DNA of 6,365 nucleotides from Lachnospiraceae bacterium (GTDB lineage: Bacteria > Bacillota > Clostridia > Lachnospirales > Lachnospiraceae). This document shows positions 1 to 5,753 of this stretch, piece by piece. Within the stretch, counting starts at the first letter, position 1. Every line of letters begins with the position of its first letter. Below the pieces are notes generated by a model. That model was not told the DNA's origin. It was given only the letters and a program-made list of their open reading frames with translations, and did no database searches. The translations under genes and the position numbers were made by a program. The stretch spans positions 48,631 to 54,995 of the forward strand of contig JAAUZS010000011.1 in assembly GCA_014804495.1 (NCBI GenBank). The letters are read 5' to 3'.

Positions 1-52
1 ATTACTAAAGCATTTGCTATTTATGGTAAAAATCTATATAATAATATATAAG

Positions 53-112
53 AATAAGCTTGATTGTATAAAGTATGTATTAAATAGAATTTTATAATTA
101 CTTAAGCTTATT
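53..112. repeat. 9-bp inverted repeat in the leader upstream of the kinase-like gene
   Basis: AATAAGCTT at 53-61 is the exact reverse complement of AAGCTTATT at 104-112, with 42 bp of very AT-rich DNA between them. Each arm contains the self-palindromic hexamer AAGCTT. The repeat flanks the candidate promoter elements of the downstream gene, so it could be an operator pair or the base of a hairpin. In DNA this AT-rich, chance is a serious alternative. Confidence 0.35.
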
Positions 113-119
113 ATATAAT
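91..119 (+). promoter_or_regulatory. Candidate sigma-A promoter for the cytidylate-kinase-like gene
   Basis: Two perfect TATAAT hexamers lie upstream of the start codon, at 93-98 and 114-119. The second has a 4/6 match to the -35 consensus (TTTATA, 91-96) at the ideal 17-bp spacing, but transcription would then begin near 126, inside the Shine-Dalgarno region, leaving a very short leader. The first would give a more usual leader of about 34 nt but has no recognisable -35. Which one is used cannot be decided from the sequence. Confidence 0.35.
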
Positions 120-138
120 GGAAAGGGTGGGATAGCAT

Positions 139-774
139 ATGAATACAATTATTACAATCGGCAGGCAGTTCGGTTCAGGCGGCAGGGAAATAGGAGAGAA
201 GCTGGCGGCGCATTTTGGAATTAAGTATTACGATAAGGAGCTTCTGTCAAGAGCCTCCAAGGAAAGCGGATTCTGTGAAGAAATGATGCATAGCCATGAT
301 GAAAGACCGACGAGTTCTTTTTTGTATAATCTGGTTATGGACACCTATTCATTCGGTTATAATTCAGCGTCTTTTGTAGATATGCCGATAAGCCACAAGA
401 TATTCTTAGCGCAATTTGATACCATCAAGAAAATTGCAGATGAGGGTCCATGTGTCATTGTCGGAAGGTGTGCGGACTATGCCTTAAGCGAATATAAGAA
501 CTGTCTGCATATTTTCATCCATGCCGATGAACAGAGCAAAATTAAATTTATTATGAATAAATACCCTGATATCACGACCGAGCAGAAAGCAAGAGATATG
601 ATGATTAAGAAAGATAAGCAGCGTCAGAGCTATTATAATTATTATTCTTCTAAGAAATGGGGACGTTCTGATAGTTATGACCTCTCTATCAACAGTGGTA
701 TTCTGGGAGAAGACGGAACTGTTAAACTTTTAATTCAATATATAGAGGATTTTGAAGCAAGGGGACAGAAGTAG
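139..774 (+). CDS. Cytidylate kinase-like family protein
   Basis: A 211-residue P-loop protein of the cytidylate-kinase-like family, which is common in clostridia and distinct from canonical Cmk. The N-terminus carries a kinase P-loop, GRQFGSGGR, at residues 8-16. The segment CVIVGRCADY at 105-114 matches the family's central strand and arginine motif. A lid-like region at 153-181 contains K160, R162, the YY pair at 165-166, a WG at 174-175 and a YDL at 180-182, typical of this family. It is presumably a cytosolic ATP-dependent phosphotransferase; phosphorylation of CMP/dCMP is suggested only by homology, and the true substrate of the 'like' family is not established. The ATG at 139 is preceded by a G-rich Shine-Dalgarno region (GGAAAGGGTGGG, 120-131). 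The gene stands alone on this strand and ends in the left arm of a terminator hairpin. Confidence 0.88.
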   Translation: MNTIITIGRQFGSGGREIGEKLAAHFGIKYYDKELLSRASKESGFCEEMMHSHDERPTSSFLYNLVMDTYSFGYNSASFVDMPISHKIFLAQFDTIKKIADEGPCVIVGRCADYALSEYKNCLHIFIHADEQSKIKFIMNKYPDITTEQKARDMMIKKDKQRQSYYNYYSSKKWGRSDSYDLSINSGILGEDGTVKLLIQYIEDFEARGQK

Positions 775-796
775 CAGCAATGCTACTTCCTTTTTT
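768..796 (+). terminator. Rho-independent terminator of the kinase-like gene, shared with the recombinase 3' end
   Basis: A perfect 9-bp stem (GAAGTAGCA at 768-776, TGCTACTTC at 781-789) closes a GCAA tetraloop (777-780, GNRA type). It is followed by one C and six Ts (791-796) on the plus strand, which is the classic intrinsic terminator arrangement. The left arm contains the TAG stop of the upstream gene (772-774). The right arm contains, on the other strand, the TAG stop of the convergent recombinase (783-785). On the minus strand the hairpin is followed by TGTCCCC rather than a T-run, so termination should be efficient in the plus direction only. Confidence 0.9.
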
Positions 797-1847
797 CCCT
801 AAGTCTGACTTTATCAGCGGCCGAACGTCTCCTTTCATCTTCCAGAGCTGCGTAATGTTTCTTAGTAGTATTGACATCTTTGTGTCCTAATACATCCGCG
901 ACCAGATAGATGTCGCCTGTTTCACGATATAAAGAGGTACCGTAGGTGCTTCGCAGTTTATGTGGAGTGATCTTTTTCAGGCTTGTAACAGTGGAAGAGT
1001 ACTTTTTAACCATATTTTCAACTGCACGGACACTGATACGGCGATTCTGCATGGACAGAAAAAGCGCATGTTCATGTCCTGTCAGTGGAATAATGTGATT
1101 TCTTTCTTTCAGATAATTCAATAAAGCCTCTTCAACCTCTTCTCCAAAGTAAATTACAGCTTCATATCCGCCCTTACGGCGTATTTTTATACCATTATTC
1201 TTAAAATCAACATCCTCAATATCCAGTCCCACACATTCAGATACACGGATTCCTGTGCCGAGTAAGAGCGTAAGCATAGCTACATCTCTTGTTTTCGTTA
1301 CCTGATGGCAGCGCTGTTGAGATTTGCTTAAGTTAGTTCCTTCTTCGACCTGATCTAATAAAATAGCTACTTCGTCGGCATCCAGTCTGATAATTTCCTT
1401 TTCATGCAGCTTGGGCAGAGGTACGAGTACAGCAGGGTTCTTTTCAATTAATTCTGCTTGAAAAAAATATTGATAAAAGCTTCTTAGCGCCGCAAGCTTA
1501 CGTTTTTTTCCACGTTCGTCGTTCGTATAGATTTTACCGTCTTTTTCATAATAGGAGAGATATTCCAGATATTCTTCAATATCGTCCCTTGTAAGTTTAT
1601 CCAGAATTGACATAGGAAAGTCTGTTATTTCCATCTTACTGCAATATGGATTCTTGTCATGCAGATACTCAAAAAAAGTTCTGATATCATATGCATAGGC
1701 AAGTCTTGTACGTGCAGAGGTATATTCTGTTATTCCACGAAAAAACTGCCGGCAGAAGTGTGGGAGAGTATCGAGCACAGCACGCATCTTCTGAATATTA
1801 TGTATATTCTCCTGATCATGGTAATTATTATTGTTTTTGATATCCAT
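783..1847 (-). CDS. XerC/XerD-type tyrosine recombinase (integrase family)
   Basis: A 354-residue tyrosine recombinase. An N-terminal SAM-like core-binding domain spans roughly residues 30-140 and the catalytic domain roughly 150-345. The whole active site is visible: Arg201 in TGIRVSE, Lys225 in the beta-hairpin RRKGG, His296 and Arg299 in PHKLRST, His322 in GHKD, and the nucleophile Tyr332 in KKHYA. The enzyme is therefore expected to cut and rejoin DNA through a 3'-phosphotyrosyl intermediate. It is longer than XerC/XerD (about 300 residues), because of an Asn/His-rich N-terminal extension and a basic C-terminus. The ATG at 1847 has AAAGGA eight nt upstream, and the gene starts 41 bp after the ttcA-like stop, so the two are probably co-transcribed. 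No excisionase, phage or transposon gene is nearby, so this looks more like a resident chromosomal recombinase than an active element's integrase. Its target site is unknown. Confidence 0.9.
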   Translation of the reverse strand: MDIKNNNNYHDQENIHNIQKMRAVLDTLPHFCRQFFRGITEYTSARTRLAYAYDIRTFFEYLHDKNPYCSKMEITDFPMSILDKLTRDDIEEYLEYLSYYEKDGKIYTNDERGKKRKLAALRSFYQYFFQAELIEKNPAVLVPLPKLHEKEIIRLDADEVAILLDQVEEGTNLSKSQQRCHQVTKTRDVAMLTLLLGTGIRVSECVGLDIEDVDFKNNGIKIRRKGGYEAVIYFGEEVEEALLNYLKERNHIIPLTGHEHALFLSMQNRRISVRAVENMVKKYSSTVTSLKKITPHKLRSTYGTSLYRETGDIYLVADVLGHKDVNTTKKHYAALEDERRRSAADKVRLREKRK

Positions 1848-1888
1848 AACTTAATTCCTTTCTCATCCTGCAGATAAATATATGAAAA

Positions 1889-2626
1889 TTATTGATTTTT
1901 AAATCCTTCATCCATATTGTTCCAGCCATCCACACTGTTTTGGACAGCTGTGAACATCCTGTCCCTGACTCCGGGCGTTTCTTTGTTGATTCCCTGTATA
2001 AGCATTTTAACATATTCACGTTTCGTATGTCCATCGGCCGGACAGGGGCTCTTTACTACAGGTACATCATATTTATTTACGAAACCTATAACATAAGCTT
2101 CTTTCATATATATGAGAGGTCTGATAACGGTAAGTTCCATGCGGTCTAAATAAGTCACAGGGCGGAAAGTATGAAAACGTCCTTCGTATATTAAGGACAT
2201 AATCATCGTATCGACAACATCATCTTTATGATGCGCATATGCAACCTTATTACAGCCAAGTTCCTTAATCGCACTGTTTAATGCACCTTTACGCATTTTG
2301 GCACATAATGAGCATGGGTTGCTTTCTTTTCTGTCTTCGAATATAATCTTGCCAATGTCAGTTTTTATGATATGATAAGGTACATTCATGCTGTCACAAA
2401 GCTTCCGTATTTCATCAAGCTTCAAGTTCTCAAAGCCTAAATCAACGGTAACGGCATGGATGATAAATTGTTTTGGATAAAAACGCTGCAGCCCATGCAG
2501 GGCATATAGCAGTGTCAGACTGTCTTTTCCACCGGATATACCGATGGCGATTCTGTCTCCATCGTCAATCATATGATAATCATCAACTGCTTTTCTTACG
2601 ATGCTTAACACTTGCTGCAATTTCAT
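1889..2626 (-). CDS. ttcA: TtcA-like tRNA 2-thiocytidine biosynthesis protein (PP-loop ATPase)
   Basis: A 245-residue N-type ATP pyrophosphatase of the TtcA/TtuA group. The PP-loop SGGKDS is at residues 31-36. A CxxC motif (C105, C108, in NPCSLCAKMRKGAL) and a later cysteine, C195 in SPCPADG, match the three cysteines that hold the Fe-S cluster in TtcA. AHHKDDVVDT at 131-140 is a conserved family motif. In well-studied members the enzyme adenylates C32 of tRNA and replaces its oxygen with sulfur; this exact position is inferred here. The protein is clearly shorter than E. coli TtcA (about 311 residues). I chose the ATG at 2626 because AAAGGA lies nine nt upstream. An in-frame TTG at 2635 directly abuts that Shine-Dalgarno sequence and is unlikely to be used. 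It is the first gene of a two-gene unit with the recombinase. The gene symbol is tentative. Confidence 0.85.
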   Translation of the reverse strand: MKLQQVLSIVRKAVDDYHMIDDGDRIAIGISGGKDSLTLLYALHGLQRFYPKQFIIHAVTVDLGFENLKLDEIRKLCDSMNVPYHIIKTDIGKIIFEDRKESNPCSLCAKMRKGALNSAIKELGCNKVAYAHHKDDVVDTMIMSLIYEGRFHTFRPVTYLDRMELTVIRPLIYMKEAYVIGFVNKYDVPVVKSPCPADGHTKREYVKMLIQGINKETPGVRDRMFTAVQNSVDGWNNMDEGFKNQ

Positions 2627-2664
2627 GGCACACAATCCTTTTCATACTTATTTTTCTTTCTTAT

Positions 2665-2693
2665 ATTATAGCCACAGAAGCGAATAAAGTAAA
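2665..2693 (-). promoter_or_regulatory. Promoter of the ttcA-like/recombinase unit
   Basis: Read on the minus strand, a perfect TATAAT (2670-2665) follows a 4/6 -35 element TTTACT (2693-2688) with exactly 17 bp between them. The predicted start near 2658 leaves a leader of about 32 nt that contains the AAAGGA ribosome binding site. Confidence 0.65.
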
Positions 2694-2767
2694 TCACTCC
2701 AATAAGAATTAAACCAATTTACATCATTGTTAAAAAATTAAATTTATACTCAAAATTTTAATTTAAT

Positions 2768-2796
2768 AATACATAACAGGAAAAAAGTGCTATACT
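2768..2796 (+). promoter_or_regulatory. Extended -10 promoter of the AI-2E-family gene and dtd
   Basis: TATACT (2791-2796) is preceded by the extended -10 motif TGC (2788-2790). At 17-bp spacing lies a weak -35, AATACA (2768-2773, 3/6), which the extended -10 could compensate for. The predicted start near 2803 gives a leader of about 32 nt ending in the AGAGAGG ribosome binding site at 2819-2825. The rest of the divergent region (about 2697-2767) is very AT-rich, with no further clear feature. Confidence 0.6.
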
Positions 2797-2834
2797 GTTA
2801 TTATCACAATAAATAAGAAGAGAGGTTTTGTTTT

Positions 2835-4133
2835 ATGAAATTTCACTTTAATAAGAAATATCTTTATTGGGGATTGACAGGGGCATTTTCAATTATTGCA
2901 GGAATACTGTTTTACTATATTCTTTTTCATAGGGCTAATCTGTCAAGTGCATTTAATTATATTGTAAAAATTTCCATGCCAATAATAGATGGTCTGGTTT
3001 TGGCATATTTGATGACACCGATAATGAATATGATAGAGAACAGGATTATGAAACCGCTCTATATAAGGGGCAAGGTTAATATTAATGCAAAAAGTAAAAA
3101 AAGAATGCGTTCACTTTCAATTATATTAACTATCATCATTGTTCTGATAGTTGCTTATGAATTTCTTGAAATGATCATTCCTGAGCTTATTACAAGTATT
3201 CAGAGCATATATTCACAATTTCCTACATATATAAAGAATTTAAATGACTGGGTGACAAAAATGTTGAAAGATAATCCGGAATTGGAGAGTACGGTAATGC
3301 AATATTCCCCAATGGTTAACGATTATCTGAGATCCAATATACTGCCAAAATTAAACGATTTGATAGATATTTTATCGACGGGAGTAGTAGATTTCCTTAA
3401 AGCTACATGGAATTTTGTCATAGGTTTCATAATTTCAATATACATCTTGGGCAACAAAGAATTATTTGCAGGACAGGCAAAAAAAATAATATATGCGTTT
3501 TTTGATAAAGCATCAGGCAATCAGGTCATAGCGAATTTCAGATTCATACATACCACATTCAGTGGTTTTCTGGTTGGCAAGATTATTGATTCAGCTATTA
3601 TCGGCGTTATTTGTTTTGTATGCACCACCATAATTGGGACTCCTTATGCGATTTTGGTCAGCGTAGTTGTCGGCGTAACTAATGTTATTCCGTTTTTTGG
3701 TCCATGGTTTGGAGGCGTTCCATGTGCATTGCTTATTCTGATGGTAAATCCTATGCAGTGCTTGTATTTTGTTATTTTGATTCTGATTATACAACAGTTC
3801 GATGGAAACGTATTAGGACCTAAGATTCTTGGAGATTCCACAGGTTTATCCGGTTTCTGGGTTATATTTGCAATTACTGTCTTTGGAGGAATCTTCGGAG
3901 TTCTTGGAATGGTGGTTGGCGTTCCGATTTTTGCCGTATTTTACGCAGGATTCCGCTCACTTATCAACAGGATGCTTGCCAAAAAAGAATTGCCAACAGA
4001 TACACAGCCGTATTTAATGGTCGGCTCAATTGCGGAGGATAATACCTTTGTCAGGTACGTGCCTGTAAAAAGAAAGAGGAAAAACAAGAATACCAAAAGT
4101 ACGCAAAATGATAACGAAAAACCTTTGGAATAA
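2835..4133 (+). CDS. AI-2E family transporter (polytopic membrane protein)
   Basis: A 432-residue integral membrane protein of the AI-2E transporter family (PF01594, formerly UPF0118). Hydrophobic segments are visible at about 11-31, 43-62, 92-112, 190-206, 243-267, 270-288, 295-320 and two within 340-372. A long, less hydrophobic region at about 113-188 is characteristic of the family. The signature C-terminal half is present: IPFFGP at 285-290, FDGNVLGPKILG at 322-333, then a glycine-rich GGIFGVLGMVVGVP stretch. The C-terminus ends in a basic tail (KRKRKNKNTK), probably cytoplasmic. Family members have been linked to export of the autoinducer AI-2 in E. coli and to sodium/proton exchange in other bacteria, so the substrate here is open. 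The ATG at 2835 has AGAGAGG nine nt upstream. dtd starts 24 bp after the stop, indicating an operon. Confidence 0.92.
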   Translation: MKFHFNKKYLYWGLTGAFSIIAGILFYYILFHRANLSSAFNYIVKISMPIIDGLVLAYLMTPIMNMIENRIMKPLYIRGKVNINAKSKKRMRSLSIILTIIIVLIVAYEFLEMIIPELITSIQSIYSQFPTYIKNLNDWVTKMLKDNPELESTVMQYSPMVNDYLRSNILPKLNDLIDILSTGVVDFLKATWNFVIGFIISIYILGNKELFAGQAKKIIYAFFDKASGNQVIANFRFIHTTFSGFLVGKIIDSAIIGVICFVCTTIIGTPYAILVSVVVGVTNVIPFFGPWFGGVPCALLILMVNPMQCLYFVILILIIQQFDGNVLGPKILGDSTGLSGFWVIFAITVFGGIFGVLGMVVGVPIFAVFYAGFRSLINRMLAKKELPTDTQPYLMVGSIAEDNTFVRYVPVKRKRKNKNTKSTQNDNEKPLE

Positions 4134-4157
4134 GTTTGAGGGGAGCAGTAAGCTGTA

Positions 4158-4604
4158 ATGAAATTTTTGATACAACGAGTTAAAGAAGCGAGAGTTACGG
4201 TCAATTCAGAAACTATAGGGCAAATCGGAGAAGGGTTTCTTGTTTTTGTCGGGGTAAGCTTAAGCGACACATATGAGATTGCGGATAAAATGCTTAAGAA
4301 GATGTTAAATCTTCGTATTTTTAAAGATGACGCCGGAAAGGTCAATCTGAATCTGTCAGCAGTACAAGGTGAGTTGTTAATCGTATCTCAATTCACCTTG
4401 TATGCAGATTGCAGACATGGAAACCGTCCTTCCTTTACCAATGCCGGCAGCCCCGATTTGGCTAATGATTTATATGAGTATATAATTTCTAAATGCAAAG
4501 AAACCGTTCCTAATGTTCAGCATGGTGAATTTGGCGCCGATATGAAAGTTTCACTTATAAATGACGGTCCTTTCACGGTTATGCTTGACTCGGATGAAAT
4601 ATAG
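4158..4604 (+). CDS. dtd: D-aminoacyl-tRNA deacylase
   Basis: A full-length (148-residue) Dtd. This cytosolic homodimer hydrolyses the ester bond of D-aminoacyl-tRNAs, and of glycine mischarged on tRNA-Ala, so that non-L residues do not enter translation. Both active-site signatures are present: SQFTLYAD at 77-84, including Thr80, and the Gly-cisPro motif in NDGPFT, with G137-P138 at the standard positions. RPSF at 90-93 and GEFGADM at 123-129 are further family landmarks. Phe139 follows the Gly-Pro, where many homologues have Val; this looks like a tolerated variation. The likely Shine-Dalgarno (GAGGGGAG, 4138-4145) sits 12 nt from the ATG, somewhat far, so translation may partly depend on coupling to the upstream membrane-protein gene 24 bp away. 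Confidence 0.96.
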   Translation: MKFLIQRVKEARVTVNSETIGQIGEGFLVFVGVSLSDTYEIADKMLKKMLNLRIFKDDAGKVNLNLSAVQGELLIVSQFTLYADCRHGNRPSFTNAGSPDLANDLYEYIISKCKETVPNVQHGEFGADMKVSLINDGPFTVMLDSDEI

Positions 4605-4611
4605 TTTTCGG

Positions 4612-5469
4612 TTATTGGTTGGTATTATCTTTATTTTGCACGCCGGCAGCCTTACGAAACGCCGTAGGGGTCATGCCGGTCTTTTTCTTAAACTGGGTAG
4701 ATAAATAATCACCATTACAGAAGCCCGATTCCAGCGCAATCTCCATAATTGATTTACTGCTTCTTATCAACAGTGCTTTAGCATGTACAATTCTGACGTC
4801 ACATAAATAATCAGTAAAAGACTTTTCAAGCTGCGAATGAAAGAGCCGGGAAAAATATGCGGAAGACAATCCTATGCTATGAGCGATAGTTTCCATAGTG
4901 ATAGGGTTATTAAATTTATCATTGATTAATGCAATAGCCTCTATTATAGGTTCTGTAAGCGGTGTGGAAAATCTGGTTGTGCCGCCTGAAATCCGTTCTT
5001 CCCATATGGTTGTTATAAGGCGATAGAGCATGCCTTGCAGGATAACTTCTTTATATGAAGTTTCTTTTTGATATTCTTCATACATTTCCTGAAACATATG
5101 TTCAATTTTCTTTTTTGAATCCGCAGAAAAATTAAAGACTGTTTGATTTAACAGTTCATCAAATATATTTTCTTCGATTCTGTCACAGAATGGCTGTACG
5201 AATTCCGGTGAAAATTTAATAAGATACCGTATGTATGGTGCATCGCTTCCGGGATGCGTGCGATGCAGAATAAATGGCGGCGATATGCAGACATTACCGG
5301 CATGATAATCATAGCAGTACAATGGTGTAATGCAGTGCCTGTCGCCGCTTATAACATATCCTATGGAATAGTGGTCTGTTGCCATCTGCATGGTAGGCAT
5401 ACGATAACTTCCGGGTAAATCATTCATCTGTATTAAAATTTGCTGTTTACTTGGTAATGGAATGGGCAT
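4612..5469 (-). CDS. AraC family transcriptional regulator
   Basis: A 285-residue AraC/XylS-type regulator. The N-terminal part (about 30-90) reads like a cupin sensor domain: HYSIGYVISGDRH, then YHAGNVCISPPFILHRTHPG. It presumably binds a small ligand that cannot be named from sequence. The C-terminal domain holds two helix-turn-helix units. The first is about 182-217 (METIAHSIGLSSAYFSRLF). The second is about 230-273, ending in the family signature KKKTGMTPTAFRK. The ATG at 5469 is preceded by AAAGGAG with eight nt spacing. An in-frame GTG at 5547 would add 26 residues but has no ribosome binding site, so I rejected it. The gene is divergent from the ABC exporter gene, its most likely target, and converges on dtd with a 7-bp gap. 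I found no clear promoter for it. Confidence 0.92.
   Translation of the reverse strand: MPIPLPSKQQILIQMNDLPGSYRMPTMQMATDHYSIGYVISGDRHCITPLYCYDYHAGNVCISPPFILHRTHPGSDAPYIRYLIKFSPEFVQPFCDRIEENIFDELLNQTVFNFSADSKKKIEHMFQEMYEEYQKETSYKEVILQGMLYRLITTIWEERISGGTTRFSTPLTEPIIEAIALINDKFNNPITMETIAHSIGLSSAYFSRLFHSQLEKSFTDYLCDVRIVHAKALLIRSSKSIMEIALESGFCNGDYLSTQFKKKTGMTPTAFRKAAGVQNKDNTNQ
4642..4688 (+). terminator. Possible intrinsic terminator of the AI-2E/dtd operon inside the araC-type 3' end
   Basis: A two-tier hairpin begins 38 nt after the dtd stop. The outer stem pairs 4642-4648 (GCCGGCA) with 4674-4680 (TGCCGGT, one G-U). The inner stem pairs 4650-4656 (CCTTACG) with 4663-4669 (CGTAGGG, one G-U) around a six-base loop. 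It is followed by CTTTTTCTT on the plus strand. The same DNA encodes the conserved GMTPTAFRKAAG region of the regulator, so the structure may be a by-product of coding constraint. Confidence 0.42.
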
Positions 5470-5611
5470 GATGATTTCTCCTTTTATTGGTAAAATTATG
5501 GTATGCAAGACGTCCGTAGTACAATATAGACAAATCAACGCAGGCACGCTTGCTACTATGTTTTGAAAATACTGGGGTTTTAATAAGTTTGTTTCGTTGA
5601 TTTATTATGTC

Positions 5612-5636
5612 ATAATTGCTAAGATAATTCAAGATA
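5612..5636 (+). repeat. Short direct repeats, candidate AraC-type operator
   Basis: ATAATT occurs at 5612-5617 and 5624-5629 (12 bp apart), and AAGATA at 5621-5626 and 5631-5636 (10 bp apart, about one helical turn). The cluster ends 16 bp before the -35 of the exporter promoter. AraC-family activators usually bind direct half-sites on one DNA face at this position, which is the basis of the proposal. The repeats are short and AT-rich. Confidence 0.35.
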
Positions 5637-5652
5637 TAAAGCATGTAAACAA

Positions 5653-5681
5653 ATGATTTCTTTAGATTTATGACTTATAAT
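5653..5681 (+). promoter_or_regulatory. Promoter of the ABC exporter gene
   Basis: A perfect TATAAT (5676-5681) lies 17 bp after a weak -35, ATGATT (5653-5658, matching TTGACA at three central positions). A poor -35 beside a perfect -10 is typical of activator-dependent promoters, consistent with control by the divergent AraC-type regulator. The predicted start is near 5688, giving a leader of about 65 nt. Confidence 0.6.
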
Positions 5682-5709
5682 ATCAGCATAGTAGTAAAAA
5701 GTATCATAA

Positions 5710-5727
5710 TTATATAGATTATATAGA
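5710..5727 (+). repeat. Perfect tandem repeat of TTATATAGA in the exporter leader
   Basis: The nonamer TTATATAGA occurs twice back to back (5710-5718 and 5719-5727). It lies downstream of the predicted transcription start and 13 bp before the ribosome binding site, where a bound protein could block elongation or initiation. The role is unknown. Confidence 0.6.
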
Positions 5728-5753
5728 AAATTAACAGGATAGGAAGTGATTTT

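Larger units (their letters stand above)
5470..5753. other. Divergent regulatory region between the AraC-type regulator and the ABC exporter
   Basis: 284 bp without a gene. From left to right it holds the regulator's ribosome binding site (AAAGGAG, minus strand, 5478-5484), a stretch with no convincing minus-strand promoter, short direct repeats at 5612-5636, the exporter promoter at 5653-5681, a tandem 9-mer at 5710-5727, and the exporter's ribosome binding site AGGAAG at 5741-5746. I see no RNA gene or hairpin terminator in it. Confidence 0.7.

Noticed and set aside
30..55. AT-rich stretch considered as a dif-like site for the recombinase
   Set aside because: It only vaguely resembles the AT core of Firmicute dif sites, and the XerD-side arm ending in TGTAAAC is missing there; a TGTAAAC at 5644-5650 lacks the other arm.
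783..1847. Recombinase as the mark of an integrated mobile element
   Set aside because: No excisionase, replication, phage or transposition genes and no att-like flanking direct repeats are visible; neighbours are typical chromosomal genes.
2627..2635. TTG start adding three residues to the TtcA-like protein
   Set aside because: The AAAGGA motif directly abuts the TTG, too close for initiation, and is well spaced for the ATG at 2626.
3479..3486. Run of eight A within the AI-2E gene as a slippage or phase-variation site
   Set aside because: The gene is intact and the run falls in ordinary Lys-Lys codons (GCA-AAA-AAA-ATA) of an AT-rich gene; similar 7-base runs occur in the recombinase gene, so nothing suggests programmed switching.
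3941..4345. 134-residue open frame on the minus strand across the AI-2E gene and dtd
   Set aside because: It is antisense to two well-supported genes, has no ribosome binding site that I can see, and resembles no known family; it is a shadow of the coding strands.
5470..5547. Longer N-terminus for the AraC-type regulator starting at a GTG
   Set aside because: There is no Shine-Dalgarno before the GTG, whereas AAAGGAG is perfectly placed for the ATG at 5469.
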